Shown in pieces: positions 52,251 through 60,891 of a stretch of DNA of 64,000 nucleotides; position 1 is the first letter of the stretch, and the number at the start of each line of letters is the position of its first letter. The stretch is from Gammaproteobacteria bacterium (lineage in GTDB: Bacteria; Pseudomonadota; Gammaproteobacteria; DSM-16500). Location: the NCBI GenBank assembly GCA_021325575.1, contig JAJPGW010000005.1:248001-312000 (forward strand), written 5' to 3'. The position numbers and the translations under genes were made by a program. Below the pieces are notes generated by a model, which had not been told where the DNA came from, ran no database searches, and worked only from the letters and a program-made list of their open reading frames with translations.

Positions 52251-53027
52251 TCAATCAATAATATCAATGCCCAACGCACCAAACACCTGATCAACCATTT
52301 CATCCGTTGCATCATTCAATGAATAACCGGCTTGTCCAAACCAACGTTTGATGGCGACTAATTCGCGGCCGTGAAGATAAATATAAAAGGCGAGGAAAAT
52401 CACATCAGAATCTTGTTCGGGAATAACATTAAACGCATAACGTTCAGCATAAGGTAAGCGCTTTTTGCCTTCTTCTTCGGTGTAGTTTGATAAAATTGTT
52501 AACGCTTCTTCGGCAGTGGGTGCTGTTTCGCATTGTTCTTTGACTTTATGGTAATCCTCAATGCGCTGATGCAAGACGCGGTCTAATTCTTCTTCTTTTA
52601 ATAATTCGGTAAACCCATGCGGCAATTTTTCATCGATAGCAAATACTTTATTGATGAAATCGGCAAAGTGAATACTCGCAATATCTTGCGAGACTATTTT
52701 ATAAAAAAATGGTACAGCGAGACACGCGCGTTTAAAAGAAGGTAAATTCAAAAATAATTTATCTTCACGCAAGGAAAACGTCCCTATGCGCATCGGATGT
52801 TCAGGATTTTTGCGGAACGAATCGAGGGATTCAAAATGAAGATCAGTACATTCGCCCATCCAATACCACGTCCAGGAGTTGGGCGTGGTATTTTTTTTGA
52901 TGCATTGCAATTTTTCGATTGCCTGAATAAAACTATCCTTGTTATTCAGTGTGTAGGTCAAGCGAATGGGCTGATAAGCTTCGCCGGTTTCAACCGTCAA
53001 AAAAGGTTTTTGTAACCGGTCGAACAT
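52251..53027 (-). CDS. Hypothetical protein, unknown function
   Basis: 258 residues, no signal peptide or membrane segment. It opens MFDRLQKPFLTVETGEAYQPIRLTY, has WTWYWMGECTDLHFE near 52-66 and a helical second half ending in VDQVFGALGIDIID. I recognise no family. A GGAGAT-type site precedes the ATG. It interrupts the type II secretion genes between gspF and gspG, on the opposite strand, and probably arrived with or after the repeats beside it. Confidence 0.65.
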   Translation of the reverse strand: MFDRLQKPFLTVETGEAYQPIRLTYTLNNKDSFIQAIEKLQCIKKNTTPNSWTWYWMGECTDLHFESLDSFRKNPEHPMRIGTFSLREDKLFLNLPSFKRACLAVPFFYKIVSQDIASIHFADFINKVFAIDEKLPHGFTELLKEEELDRVLHQRIEDYHKVKEQCETAPTAEEALTILSNYTEEEGKKRLPYAERYAFNVIPEQDSDVIFLAFYIYLHGRELVAIKRWFGQAGYSLNDATDEMVDQVFGALGIDIID

Positions 53028-53054
53028 TTTTATCTCCTAGTTATCCTACTAGAA

Positions 53055-53351
53055 TTATTCTGATTTTGATGAACCAGGGCCTTTCATTGCTGGTGATTTG
53101 TAACCTTTATCAGCAGTGACGCCTGCTTTTTCATCTTTAAGATGCTTGTTAGCTTCCGCTTCAACAACAGCGTTAGCTTTTGCTTTCGCAGTTTCGATCA
53201 CATCTTTTTTAGGTTTTTCTGAATACTTAGCAGCGATTTCCACTGTGCTTTTTAAATCATCCGCATGCGCCTCACCACCAACGACATTGGAACCAACTCC
53301 GGTTTTGGCCTTTTTGAAATCTTCTGATGATCTTTTAATTGGATTACCCAT
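53055..53351 (-). CDS. Small charged protein, unknown function
   Basis: 98 residues rich in Lys, Ala and Glu, predicted partly helical (KPKKDVIETAKAKANAVVEAEANKH, about 49-73) and otherwise disordered. No cysteines, signal peptide or known motif. It lies 27 bases upstream of the hypothetical gene at 52251 on the same strand and diverges from gspG. GAGGTAATAAC lies before the ATG. It could be a small effector or a stress protein; there is no evidence for either. Confidence 0.55.
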   Translation of the reverse strand: MGNPIKRSSEDFKKAKTGVGSNVVGGEAHADDLKSTVEIAAKYSEKPKKDVIETAKAKANAVVEAEANKHLKDEKAGVTADKGYKSPAMKGPGSSKSE

Positions 53352-53519
53352 GTTATTACCTCATTCGCAAATGTTTACACTTTAACCAATTCAGTTTATA
53401 TTAGCAATTCATTTAACTTAATTATAGCCCGGAACTCCCTGTTTCCAAAAGTTTTTTAAATGACTCTATCCTTATTTTCTTTTAGTATAAACCTAAATCC
53501 TTAACGCGAGATTAAATGT

Positions 53520-53960
53520 ATGAAAAAGAATTTGCTTAAAAATAAACGACTTAGCGGTTTCACCCTGATTGAGGTCATGGTGGTGGTCGTGATTTTGGGT
53601 ATTTTGGCGGCCATTATCGTCCCGAAAATCATGAGCCGGCCGGAACAGGCTCGTATTGTCAAAGTGAAACAAGACATCCTGGCCATTCAGAGTGCCCTCG
53701 ACCTCTATAAACTCGACAATGGTTTTTATCCTTCAACCGATCAAGGACTTAGCGCCCTCGTGAAAAAACCGACTTCTGATCCGATTCCTAACAACTGGAA
53801 ATCAGAAGGTTATCTGCAACAAGTGCCTGTGGACCCTTGGGGACAAGAATATCAATATATGAATGATAACGAAAAAGCCCGAATTTTCAGTTACGGGCCA
53901 AAAGGCAAAGAAGGCAATAGCCCGATTGGAAACGATAGTGCCGACAATGGCAATCAATAA
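53520..53960 (+). CDS. gspG: Type II secretion major pseudopilin GspG
   Basis: 146 residues. The prepilin site is G|FTLIE after a 13-residue basic leader (MKKNLLKNKRLSG), with Glu at +5, followed by the hydrophobic helix MVVVVILGILAAIIV. The C-terminal part has PSTDQGLSALV and DPWGQEYQY, diagnostic of GspG. It forms the main pseudopilus fibre. The end overlaps gspH by 14 bases. It opens the gspGHIJKLM block. Confidence 0.95.
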   Translation: MKKNLLKNKRLSGFTLIEVMVVVVILGILAAIIVPKIMSRPEQARIVKVKQDILAIQSALDLYKLDNGFYPSTDQGLSALVKKPTSDPIPNNWKSEGYLQQVPVDPWGQEYQYMNDNEKARIFSYGPKGKEGNSPIGNDSADNGNQ

Positions 53961-54441
53961 CCAACAAGGGTTTACTCTCATCGAACTGCTGATAGTGATT
54001 GTCATTATCAGCATTGTTTCTAGCGTCGCCGTCTTAACTGTTCACAATAACCAAAATAAACGTTTGCAAGCCATGGCAGAACAGCTTGCGAATGTTTTAC
54101 AGCTTGCCGAAGAAGAAGCGCTGCTTCGGCCAGCAACGCTCGGATTTAAATTAACAAAAACGAGTTTTCAATTTTATCTCTACCATGAAAATGGTAAACA
54201 TCCCTGGCAGCCGATGAACGACAGGATTTATGGTTTGCATCACATTCCAGACGATGTTGAAATCAAATTTAAAACCGATGAAGAAATTCCCGAAAACACG
54301 CCGCAACTCATTATTTCGGGCGGCAGCATCACACCGTTTACGCTTTTAATTGGAAAAAAAGATGAGCCGGCGCGTTACAAAATTGTGGGCGCTTCGAATG
54401 GCACGATAAAAACGGGAATAGTAAATAATGACGAAAATTAA
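53947..54441 (+). CDS. gspH: Type II secretion minor pseudopilin GspH
   Basis: 164 residues from the ATG at 53947, which gives a normal short leader (MAINNQQG|FTLIE). A longer open frame upstream overlaps gspG and would bury the cleavage site. The helix LLIVIVIISIVSSVAVLTV follows, then a beta-rich domain (EEEALLRPATLGFKLT). It is a minor pseudopilin near the tip. It overlaps gspG and gspI. Confidence 0.9.
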   Translation: MAINNQQGFTLIELLIVIVIISIVSSVAVLTVHNNQNKRLQAMAEQLANVLQLAEEEALLRPATLGFKLTKTSFQFYLYHENGKHPWQPMNDRIYGLHHIPDDVEIKFKTDEEIPENTPQLIISGGSITPFTLLIGKKDEPARYKIVGASNGTIKTGIVNNDEN

Positions 54442-54910
54442 AAACGCCACTTTCAAACAACCCGTCATTGCGAGACGCGCTTTTCGCGCCGAAGCAATCT
54501 CATCCTCGAAGCCACATTCAAGAGATTGCTTCGGCCTAAAAAACAGGCCTCGCAATGACGGGGGTTTTACATTGATCGAAGTGTTAATTGCACTCGCCAT
54601 TTTAAGCATCGCCTTGATTTCGATCATGCGCTCAACTTCGCAAAATATTCGCGACAATACTTATTTACAAAATAAAACCATCGCTGCTTGGGTTGGCACG
54701 CAAGCCATGAATGAAATTCGCGCGGGCGTCATTAGTACCGCATCCGATAACGAAATCAAAAAAGAAACCGAAATGCTCGGACGAAAATGGTCATGGCAAG
54801 CAACCGTCACAACCACACCCAACCCGCGCATCAAAAAAATTGTTGTCGATGTTTTTTCATCGGATGGAAAAAAAATGCTTTCGCTAACGAGTTATATTTA
54901 TGCATCGTAA
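54428..54910 (+). CDS. gspI: Type II secretion minor pseudopilin GspI with a repeat-encoded long leader
   Basis: 160 residues. The prepilin site G|FTLIEVLIALAILS appears only at about residues 46-60. The preceding leader of about 46 residues comes mostly from a palindromic repeat (54461-54562), where pseudopilin leaders usually have 5-15 residues. I see no ATG, GTG or TTG in frame between the repeat and the cleavage site. The mature part has NTYLQNKTIAAWVGTQAMNEIR, normal for GspI, which nucleates the pseudopilus tip. The gene overlaps gspH by 14 bases and gspJ by 11. Confidence 0.9.
   Translation: MTKIKNATFKQPVIARRAFRAEAISSSKPHSRDCFGLKNRPRNDGGFTLIEVLIALAILSIALISIMRSTSQNIRDNTYLQNKTIAAWVGTQAMNEIRAGVISTASDNEIKKETEMLGRKWSWQATVTTTPNPRIKKIVVDVFSSDGKKMLSLTSYIYAS
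54461..54562 (+). repeat. Palindromic repeat R5, inside the gspI frame
   Basis: A 102-base member of the family: cccgtcattgcgag at the left, ctcgcaatgacggg at the right, with a longer centre than the other copies. It is open in the gspI frame and encodes about 34 residues, including RDCFGLKNRPRND, close to the DotC-leader residues RDCFDLKSRPRND encoded by R1. Confidence 0.88.
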
Positions 54911-55490
54911 TCATGGTTTTACTTTACTGGAAATTTTACTCGCGCTTTTTATTTTTACGTTAGTTGCAATGATCACCACAAGCGCGCTTCACACGGCGAT
55001 TCGCGCGCAAAATGACACACAACAAAATGCAAAAAAGTTGGCGGAACTGGAAATTGTTTTTACTTTTTTTTCACGGGATATTGAACAAGCCATCGATCGC
55101 CCCGTGACACTGCCGAATGGTGCAATCGAAGATTCTTTTAAAGGCGCGCCAGATTCGATTACCTTTACTCACGCGGGTGTCGCAAATCCAGGCGGACAAG
55201 TGCTTCGCAGCACATTGGAACGCGTGCGTTATCGTTTAGATAAAACGAATTTAATTCGCGAAACGTGGGAATCGCTAGATCAAACACAAGATACGCAAAT
55301 TCAAGAACGCATCTTATTAAAAAATGTGGATGATCTCGCTTTTCAGTTTCTCGATAAAAACGGCAATTTTCAAACACGCTGGCCACCGCCGACGGATGCG
55401 GATAAAACGCCGCTTCCGAAAGCCGTGCGCGTTATCCTGACGATTCACAATTCAGGTAATATTACTCAATTTTATTTGACGCCGAGTTAA
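54900..55490 (+). CDS. gspJ: Type II secretion minor pseudopilin GspJ
   Basis: 196 residues. A short leader MHRNHG|FTLLE is followed by ILLALFIFTLVAMITTSAL. The mature domain has FFSRDIEQAIDRP and the C-terminal AVRVILTI typical of GspJ. With GspI and GspK it caps the pseudopilus. It ends 2 bases before gspK. Confidence 0.93.
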   Translation: MHRNHGFTLLEILLALFIFTLVAMITTSALHTAIRAQNDTQQNAKKLAELEIVFTFFSRDIEQAIDRPVTLPNGAIEDSFKGAPDSITFTHAGVANPGGQVLRSTLERVRYRLDKTNLIRETWESLDQTQDTQIQERILLKNVDDLAFQFLDKNGNFQTRWPPPTDADKTPLPKAVRVILTIHNSGNITQFYLTPS

Positions 55491-55492
55491 CC

Positions 55493-56431
55493 ATGAATTC
55501 TTTAAAAAAACAGCGAGGGGCCGCCATCATTGTTGCATTATTTGTAGTGGCATTAGTTGCTGCTGCCGCCATTGCCATGATTGAACGCTTACGCACCGAC
55601 ATTCGTCGCACTGAATTAATCTTAAATGCGACGACAGCGGATTTTTATGCGCAAGGTTCAGTGATTTGGGCCATCGATCAACTGAATCGCGACTGGGATA
55701 ATGCTAAAAACAATGCCGTCATTGATTTCGCCCCAATTAAATCACCGCTAGACCATCAAAATGGCGCAACCATTTTCAGCGTGATTTATGATGCTCAAGG
55801 TTTTTTTAATCTAAATAATCTTGCGAATTCGCAATATCAGGGAAATTTTGTCCGACTGATGCGAACAATTGCACCGGAAATCAATGAAGGCGATGCCAAT
55901 ACCATTACTCAATCTGTAATGGATTGGGTTTCGCCCAACGTAAAAAATCCAGCGCTCGATGAGTATTATCGAAAACTGTCCCCGCCCTATCGTTCTCCGC
56001 ACCGCCCCATGGGCAGTATCAGCGAATTGCGATTAGTCAAAGGGATGACCCCGCAACTTTTTTCGAAATTAATGCCCTATATAACCGTCTTGCCTGGCAA
56101 TACGACCATTAATGTGAACAGTGCTTCTGCACCCATCTTAATGAGCTTGAGTGTCACATTAACGGCTGACGCGGCCAAAACCCTCGAAGCGACTTGTAAA
56201 AGAGCGCCTTTTCCGACCATGGAGGCATTTCAGGCATTTGATATCGTCAAAAATAACCCATTTGAAACCAATAAAATCACAATTGTCAGTGCCTACTTTT
56301 TAGTCAAAACGATCGTGACATTAGGCCATGAACATATTGTCCTTTATACTATGCTGCAGCGCTCGCTGGATTCGACCAAAGGCGGCAAGAGTAAAACCAT
56401 TATTTTGTGGCAAAGCAAAGGGACACTATGA
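55493..56431 (+). CDS. gspK: Type II secretion minor pseudopilin GspK
   Basis: 312 residues. The leader ends KKQRG|AAIIVALFVVALVAAA, without Glu at +5, as is normal for GspK. The large domain includes ITQSVMDWVSP and GSISELRLVKGM, then a helix-hairpin-like NTTINVNSASAPIL. GspK sits at the very tip of the pseudopilus. Its stop overlaps the gspL start by 4 bases. Confidence 0.94.
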   Translation: MNSLKKQRGAAIIVALFVVALVAAAAIAMIERLRTDIRRTELILNATTADFYAQGSVIWAIDQLNRDWDNAKNNAVIDFAPIKSPLDHQNGATIFSVIYDAQGFFNLNNLANSQYQGNFVRLMRTIAPEINEGDANTITQSVMDWVSPNVKNPALDEYYRKLSPPYRSPHRPMGSISELRLVKGMTPQLFSKLMPYITVLPGNTTINVNSASAPILMSLSVTLTADAAKTLEATCKRAPFPTMEAFQAFDIVKNNPFETNKITIVSAYFLVKTIVTLGHEHIVLYTMLQRSLDSTKGGKSKTIILWQSKGTL

Positions 56432-57570
56432 AAAGTGTGATTTACATTAATACGCAAACCCATCTGCATGCAGACTGGGTGCTATTTAATGATGAAAATC
56501 AGGTCGTGCAAAGTGTCCTGCAAGGCGATATCAATCAATTTGCAGTTGGCGCTAAAAATTCAGACATTTTTGTGATCGTGCCCGGTCAGGATATTTTGCT
56601 AACCGATGCCACCCTACCGAAATTGTCACGACAACGCCTTTTGCAGGCACTGCCCTTCGCACTCGAAGAACAATTGATTGATGATGTAACCCATTTGCAT
56701 TTTGCAATCGCCGATTATCAAAGTGATGGGACATTGCCAGTTGCTATTGTTGCGAATGAAAAAATGCAAGCGTGGCTTCAGATTTTTTCTGCATTAAATC
56801 TATCGCCACGCGCTTTTATTCCCTCTGAATTTTTGTTGCCCGCAACTAGCGACCAATGGCAAATTAATATTTCCGACAACGAATGTATCGTGCGCACTGG
56901 AAAATTCAGTGGATTTGTTTGTGAAAAAGACACACTGAATACTTTGATTGAGCTGAAGTTGACAGAGACCGAACAAAAACCCGTACTCAACGAAACACAT
57001 TTTTCCATGCAGCAATTACTAGAAAAAACCGGCGGCACTCTTTCACCGCAAATTAATTTGTTACAAGGCGTTTATCAACCCAAAATTAAAGGCACTAAAA
57101 TAAAAACCATCTGGATTTTGGGCTCGTTACTGATTCTTGCGTGGGCGGCATTCGCCATTTTTGGCAACTTAGTTTCACTTTTTATTTTGGAGCATCATAG
57201 CGATAAAATTGAAAGTGCAATTAATCAAATTTATAAACGCAATTTTCCACAAGCCACTTCCATTATTGCGCCACGCCAACGCATGACAGAAAAATTGCAT
57301 ACGCTTTCCGGTCAGGCCGGCAAAAATAATTTTCTGGTTTTAATTGCCATTTTAGGAAAAAGTTTGGCCGATGCGCCGAAAGTCCACATTCAAAATCTGG
57401 ATTATCGCGATCAAATCATGACGATTGAAGTCAAAGCGTCTGCTTTTGAAAATCTCGATGCGCTGACAAAATCGCTGACCGCCAAAGGACTTTCAGTAAA
57501 ACAACAAAATGCCGCGACCGAGGGCACCGAAGTCAAAGCAACTATTCTCGTCCGAGGAGGTCTCGCATGA
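56428..57570 (+). CDS. gspL: Type II secretion inner-membrane protein GspL
   Basis: 380 residues from the ATG at 56428 (MKSVIYINTQTHL), which overlaps the gspK stop as ATGA. A cytoplasmic actin-like domain (about 1-220, with LPKLSRQRLLQALPFALEEQLI) binds GspE in other systems. One transmembrane helix (about 227-250) and a periplasmic ferredoxin-like domain follow. It couples the ATPase to the inner-membrane platform and overlaps gspM by 4 bases. Confidence 0.92.
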   Translation: MKSVIYINTQTHLHADWVLFNDENQVVQSVLQGDINQFAVGAKNSDIFVIVPGQDILLTDATLPKLSRQRLLQALPFALEEQLIDDVTHLHFAIADYQSDGTLPVAIVANEKMQAWLQIFSALNLSPRAFIPSEFLLPATSDQWQINISDNECIVRTGKFSGFVCEKDTLNTLIELKLTETEQKPVLNETHFSMQQLLEKTGGTLSPQINLLQGVYQPKIKGTKIKTIWILGSLLILAWAAFAIFGNLVSLFILEHHSDKIESAINQIYKRNFPQATSIIAPRQRMTEKLHTLSGQAGKNNFLVLIAILGKSLADAPKVHIQNLDYRDQIMTIEVKASAFENLDALTKSLTAKGLSVKQQNAATEGTEVKATILVRGGLA

Positions 57571-58052
57571 AAGAATGGTGGGACAATCTGGCTTTACGCG
57601 AAAAACAAATTTTAAGTCTCGGCTTGCTTGCGATTTTGATGCTGATTTTTTATATCTTTATCTATTCACCCTTAAATGATCGCGTCACGACATTGCGCGA
57701 ACAAATTATTCATGACCAAGAATTAATGTTCTGGATGCAAGATGCGGATAAACGCATACAACTTTTAGAAAAAAATGCGCAACCGCCGCAACCCACCATT
57801 CATGAAACGGGATCCTTGCTCAGCATCGTGCAAAAAGAAATTAACCACACGTCCTTAGTCGGCGCACTCACACAAATTCATCAAGTCGATGCAAATTCAA
57901 TCCAATTATCTTTTCAAAAAGTCGATTTCGATAAATTAATGGCCTGGTTGATTCAACTGACATCACATCATGCTTTAACGATTTCACAAATGGGTGTGGT
58001 TCCAAGTTCTTCACCAGGCGTGGTGGCAGCAGATTTTATTTTAAAATATTAA
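57567..58052 (+). CDS. gspM: Type II secretion inner-membrane protein GspM
   Basis: 161 residues. The N-terminal WDNLALREKQILSLG leads into one transmembrane helix (about 14-33) and a coiled/ferredoxin-like periplasmic part ending VAADFILKY. This is the GspM layout. It partners GspL. It is the last recognised gsp gene of the block, and the next gene starts 15 bases later. Confidence 0.9.
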   Translation: MKEWWDNLALREKQILSLGLLAILMLIFYIFIYSPLNDRVTTLREQIIHDQELMFWMQDADKRIQLLEKNAQPPQPTIHETGSLLSIVQKEINHTSLVGALTQIHQVDANSIQLSFQKVDFDKLMAWLIQLTSHHALTISQMGVVPSSSPGVVAADFILKY

Positions 58053-58067
58053 AAATGAGAGGTGGGT

Positions 58068-60839
58068 ATGTTTAGAATCGGTAAATCAGGTGAAATGGAT
58101 CCAATTATGAGTCAAGAAGAACTCGAAAAAATGGTAATGAATAATTTTGATCAACATTTTGTTCCGCTCGGAGAATTCAACTTTCAATCGACGGATCCTG
58201 AAGGAAAAAATAAGGAAATGGACGAGAAAATTCAGGCAATGCATAAAAGAAATGAAAAAAACCTAAGAAAATTACAAAAAAATGATGCCCGCATGATGGA
58301 AGAAGCTAAAAATCCCACAGAAGTGCCTCACCTGGAACGCGCTGAAGTGCTTCTCGAATTAGGCAGACCTCGAGAAGCCGTTCAATGTTTAACAAATGCA
58401 CTCGCAATAAGCCTTTCTTACAAAGTAGAAAAAAAACAAATGGACCTCGTTTCCAAATTGATGAGAGCAGTTGAACCGATTCCGCCCAAAGCTGAACCTA
58501 CCCCACTCGATGGGCCCGATAAAAATACCAATCCCACCTCTCTTTTTGAAAAAGCATTGATACAGCCGCCTGGGCCCGCCTTCGATTTATTGACTGAGGC
58601 GATAAGAGTATCTGAAAAACCCAATCCTGAATTTTATGCCAAGCGCGGTGAAATCGCTTTAGTGTTAGGAAAGCCCGAGTTTGCTTTAAAAGATTTTACT
58701 TATGCGAGTTGGTTGGAAAATAGAAAACGAATTGAAAACGACACCACTTATAATCCAGCGAATCTGATAAATTATCATCGAGGCAGACGCGACACCTTTA
58801 TCGCCATGGGAGATCCTGTTTCAAGCAGGACAGAACAAGATCTCATTCATCTCCTCTGTGCAAATGCAGAGTCACCCCTTGGGCCGCAGGATAAAGTCTT
58901 CAAGGAAAAACTTAAAGAAAAATCAAAACAATTGGAAATTGCTGCAACAGAAAGAACTGCGAAAGCAGAAAAACAAGATCTAAAGACCCAGCTTCGTTTA
59001 ACCAGCGAAGCTGTACAATTAAGAGCTGTTGCAAAAGAGTTTTCAGAATTAGCTAAAACTTATGTTTATGCGCCTGACACCACTGTTAAAATGGTTGCAC
59101 AAGAAGCAAAAAAAGGTGGCACCGTTATTGCCCCCCTTCGATTGGATACAATAAAACAAGTACAACAAGATAGAAAAGACCCGCCTACTCCTAAACAAAA
59201 GCCAATCGAACAAACTGCCGGTCCTGCTGAAGAGATGGCTCCAGCGCCTCAACCTAAACAAACGGGTCCTTCAAAACAACAACGACTAGCCGCAGCGGCC
59301 AAAAAGAAAAAACAGAAACAAATGAAAAAAGCAAAAGCAAACGCAGCAGCCGAAGAATTAAAAAGAGAGGCTGCAAAAGCGCGCGAACAACAACGAGATG
59401 AAGAACGTCGAAGAATTGCAGCACTCGATGCCGAACTTGCAGCAAAACAAGCCGAACGCGCAAAAAAAGCGGCTGAAGAAGGAAAACAACGCGCGGAAGC
59501 AGAAAAAGCATTAAAAGCGGCTGAAGATGCACGCCTTGCTAGAGAAAAAGCTGAGCGTGAGGCTAAAACTGCTGAAGATGCACGCGTCGCTAAAGAAAAA
59601 GCAGCACGTGAGGCTAAACCTGCTGAAGATGCTCGCATCGCTAGAGAAAAAGCAGACCGTGAGGCTAAAGCGGCTGAAGATGCTCGCATCGCAAAAGAAA
59701 AAGCCGATCGTGAGGCCAAAGAGGCGGCTGCAAAACGCATTGCTGAAGAAAAAGAACGTAAGCAACAAGAAGCAGATGAATTAAAGAAATTTCATGCGGA
59801 TTTATCAAAAAAAATTGCTACCGATGCTGTGGACGGTGCCGTCAGAAAGTTTGAAAAAGACCTGGAGGCAACTGCCACTGCTGAACGAATTGCTAAAGAA
59901 AAAAAAGAACAGCAAGAAAAAGCAAAAGCTGCCGAAGTCAAATCACCGGCGAATGGTTCCCCAAAATCGAAACCACCACTAAAAATACCGGATTCCTCTC
60001 CTCCTGTGATGTCTGATATTGCAATACAACAAACAATACCTGTTCAACACCAAAATGGTGTTTCTACTGTACCATCAGAACCTAAGCAGGTTGTCACGCA
60101 ACCTGTACAACAGCAAATGATGCAACAGCAATCTTTCGCCGAACAAAATTATGGAAATTGGAATGGAAATACGAACCCTGTTTGCTATCAGCAACAACCA
60201 TTTCAGATGATGTGTCCCGCTCAAGTCTTCGATCAGGGTATTCCATATCATCTGACCAATATCAACGGTATGTATATGTATTGTCCCGGAAGGATGCTCG
60301 AAAATCTGCTGGCTTATTCATATGATCCCTCTTCGCAATGGGCATTGCAGAGAAATCCCAATTATGCTCATGCGAATTACGCGAATTATGGGCCACAACA
60401 GTACGCGAATTTTCACACTGCTCAGCAATTTACGCAGCCGATGCAGCTGCCGCAACCAATGCAACAACCGGTGAAAACCTCTTTATCCACGCATGCCAAT
60501 CTTCATCAGCGATTCCAGCAAGCGCAGCAAATGCAGCAACCACAGCCCGTGCGTCGTGTGAATTTTGATGAAGCAAAACATCCACAATTACCAATCGCAG
60601 CATTGGACGTGAAAAGAAACAGCTCTCTTTCGGAAAGACGTGCTGCTGCATTTTCGGCAAGACAGGTCGAAGGCGCTCAACCCAAACCAGTGAGGCCTTT
60701 AGATCTGAATTTAGTTGCCCAAGTTCCCCCACTGGATACACCAGAACGTCCTAGCGGCTCGCCGGAGAAAATTCCGGTGACAGCGAAACCGGCGGATGCT
60801 GAGGCGCAAGCGCATACTGCTAAGAGAGCTACGATGTAG
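58068..60839 (+). CDS. Large TPR/coiled-coil/Q-rich protein after gspM
   Basis: 923 residues from the ATG at 58068 with GAGAGGTGG before it; a GTG at 58062 adds two residues. No signal peptide. TPR-like stretches lie near 86-120 (ERAEVLLELGRPREAVQCL) and 165-225. A Lys/Ala/Glu coiled coil covers about 395-635, including four 17-residue tandem repeats encoded at 59520-59723. A Gln/Pro-rich region (about 665-850) follows. I recognise no family. The composition resembles Legionellales effectors, yet the gene is read directly after gspM and may be co-transcribed with the type II secretion block. Confidence 0.75.
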   Translation: MFRIGKSGEMDPIMSQEELEKMVMNNFDQHFVPLGEFNFQSTDPEGKNKEMDEKIQAMHKRNEKNLRKLQKNDARMMEEAKNPTEVPHLERAEVLLELGRPREAVQCLTNALAISLSYKVEKKQMDLVSKLMRAVEPIPPKAEPTPLDGPDKNTNPTSLFEKALIQPPGPAFDLLTEAIRVSEKPNPEFYAKRGEIALVLGKPEFALKDFTYASWLENRKRIENDTTYNPANLINYHRGRRDTFIAMGDPVSSRTEQDLIHLLCANAESPLGPQDKVFKEKLKEKSKQLEIAATERTAKAEKQDLKTQLRLTSEAVQLRAVAKEFSELAKTYVYAPDTTVKMVAQEAKKGGTVIAPLRLDTIKQVQQDRKDPPTPKQKPIEQTAGPAEEMAPAPQPKQTGPSKQQRLAAAAKKKKQKQMKKAKANAAAEELKREAAKAREQQRDEERRRIAALDAELAAKQAERAKKAAEEGKQRAEAEKALKAAEDARLAREKAEREAKTAEDARVAKEKAAREAKPAEDARIAREKADREAKAAEDARIAKEKADREAKEAAAKRIAEEKERKQQEADELKKFHADLSKKIATDAVDGAVRKFEKDLEATATAERIAKEKKEQQEKAKAAEVKSPANGSPKSKPPLKIPDSSPPVMSDIAIQQTIPVQHQNGVSTVPSEPKQVVTQPVQQQMMQQQSFAEQNYGNWNGNTNPVCYQQQPFQMMCPAQVFDQGIPYHLTNINGMYMYCPGRMLENLLAYSYDPSSQWALQRNPNYAHANYANYGPQQYANFHTAQQFTQPMQLPQPMQQPVKTSLSTHANLHQRFQQAQQMQQPQPVRRVNFDEAKHPQLPIAALDVKRNSSLSERRAAAFSARQVEGAQPKPVRPLDLNLVAQVPPLDTPERPSGSPEKIPVTAKPADAEAQAHTAKRATM
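59520..59723 (+). repeat. Four tandem 51-bp coding repeats
   Basis: Copies at 59520-59570, 59571-59621, 59622-59672 and 59673-59723 each encode a 17-residue unit of the form AEDARxAxEKAxREAKx, a charged coiled-coil repeat. The last two copies are the most alike, which suggests recent expansion. Confidence 0.85.
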
Positions 60840-60852
60840 CCATATTACTAAC

Positions 60853-60884
60853 GTCATTGCGAGGCCTGCTCCCTCGCAATGACG
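60853..60884. repeat. Palindromic repeat R6 (minimal copy)
   Basis: Only the outer arms of the family remain: gtcattgcgagg (60853-60864) and cctcgcaatgac (60872-60883) around a 7-base centre. It lies between convergent genes and could act as a hairpin at both ends. Confidence 0.8.
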
Positions 60885-60891
60885 ATCTGCT

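Noticed and set aside
59249..59740. Long open frame on the minus strand opposite the coiled coil (about 163 codons)
   Set aside because: Product is an Ala/Ser/Phe-rich low-complexity string caused by the repetitive Lys/Ala/Glu codons of the real gene on the other strand.
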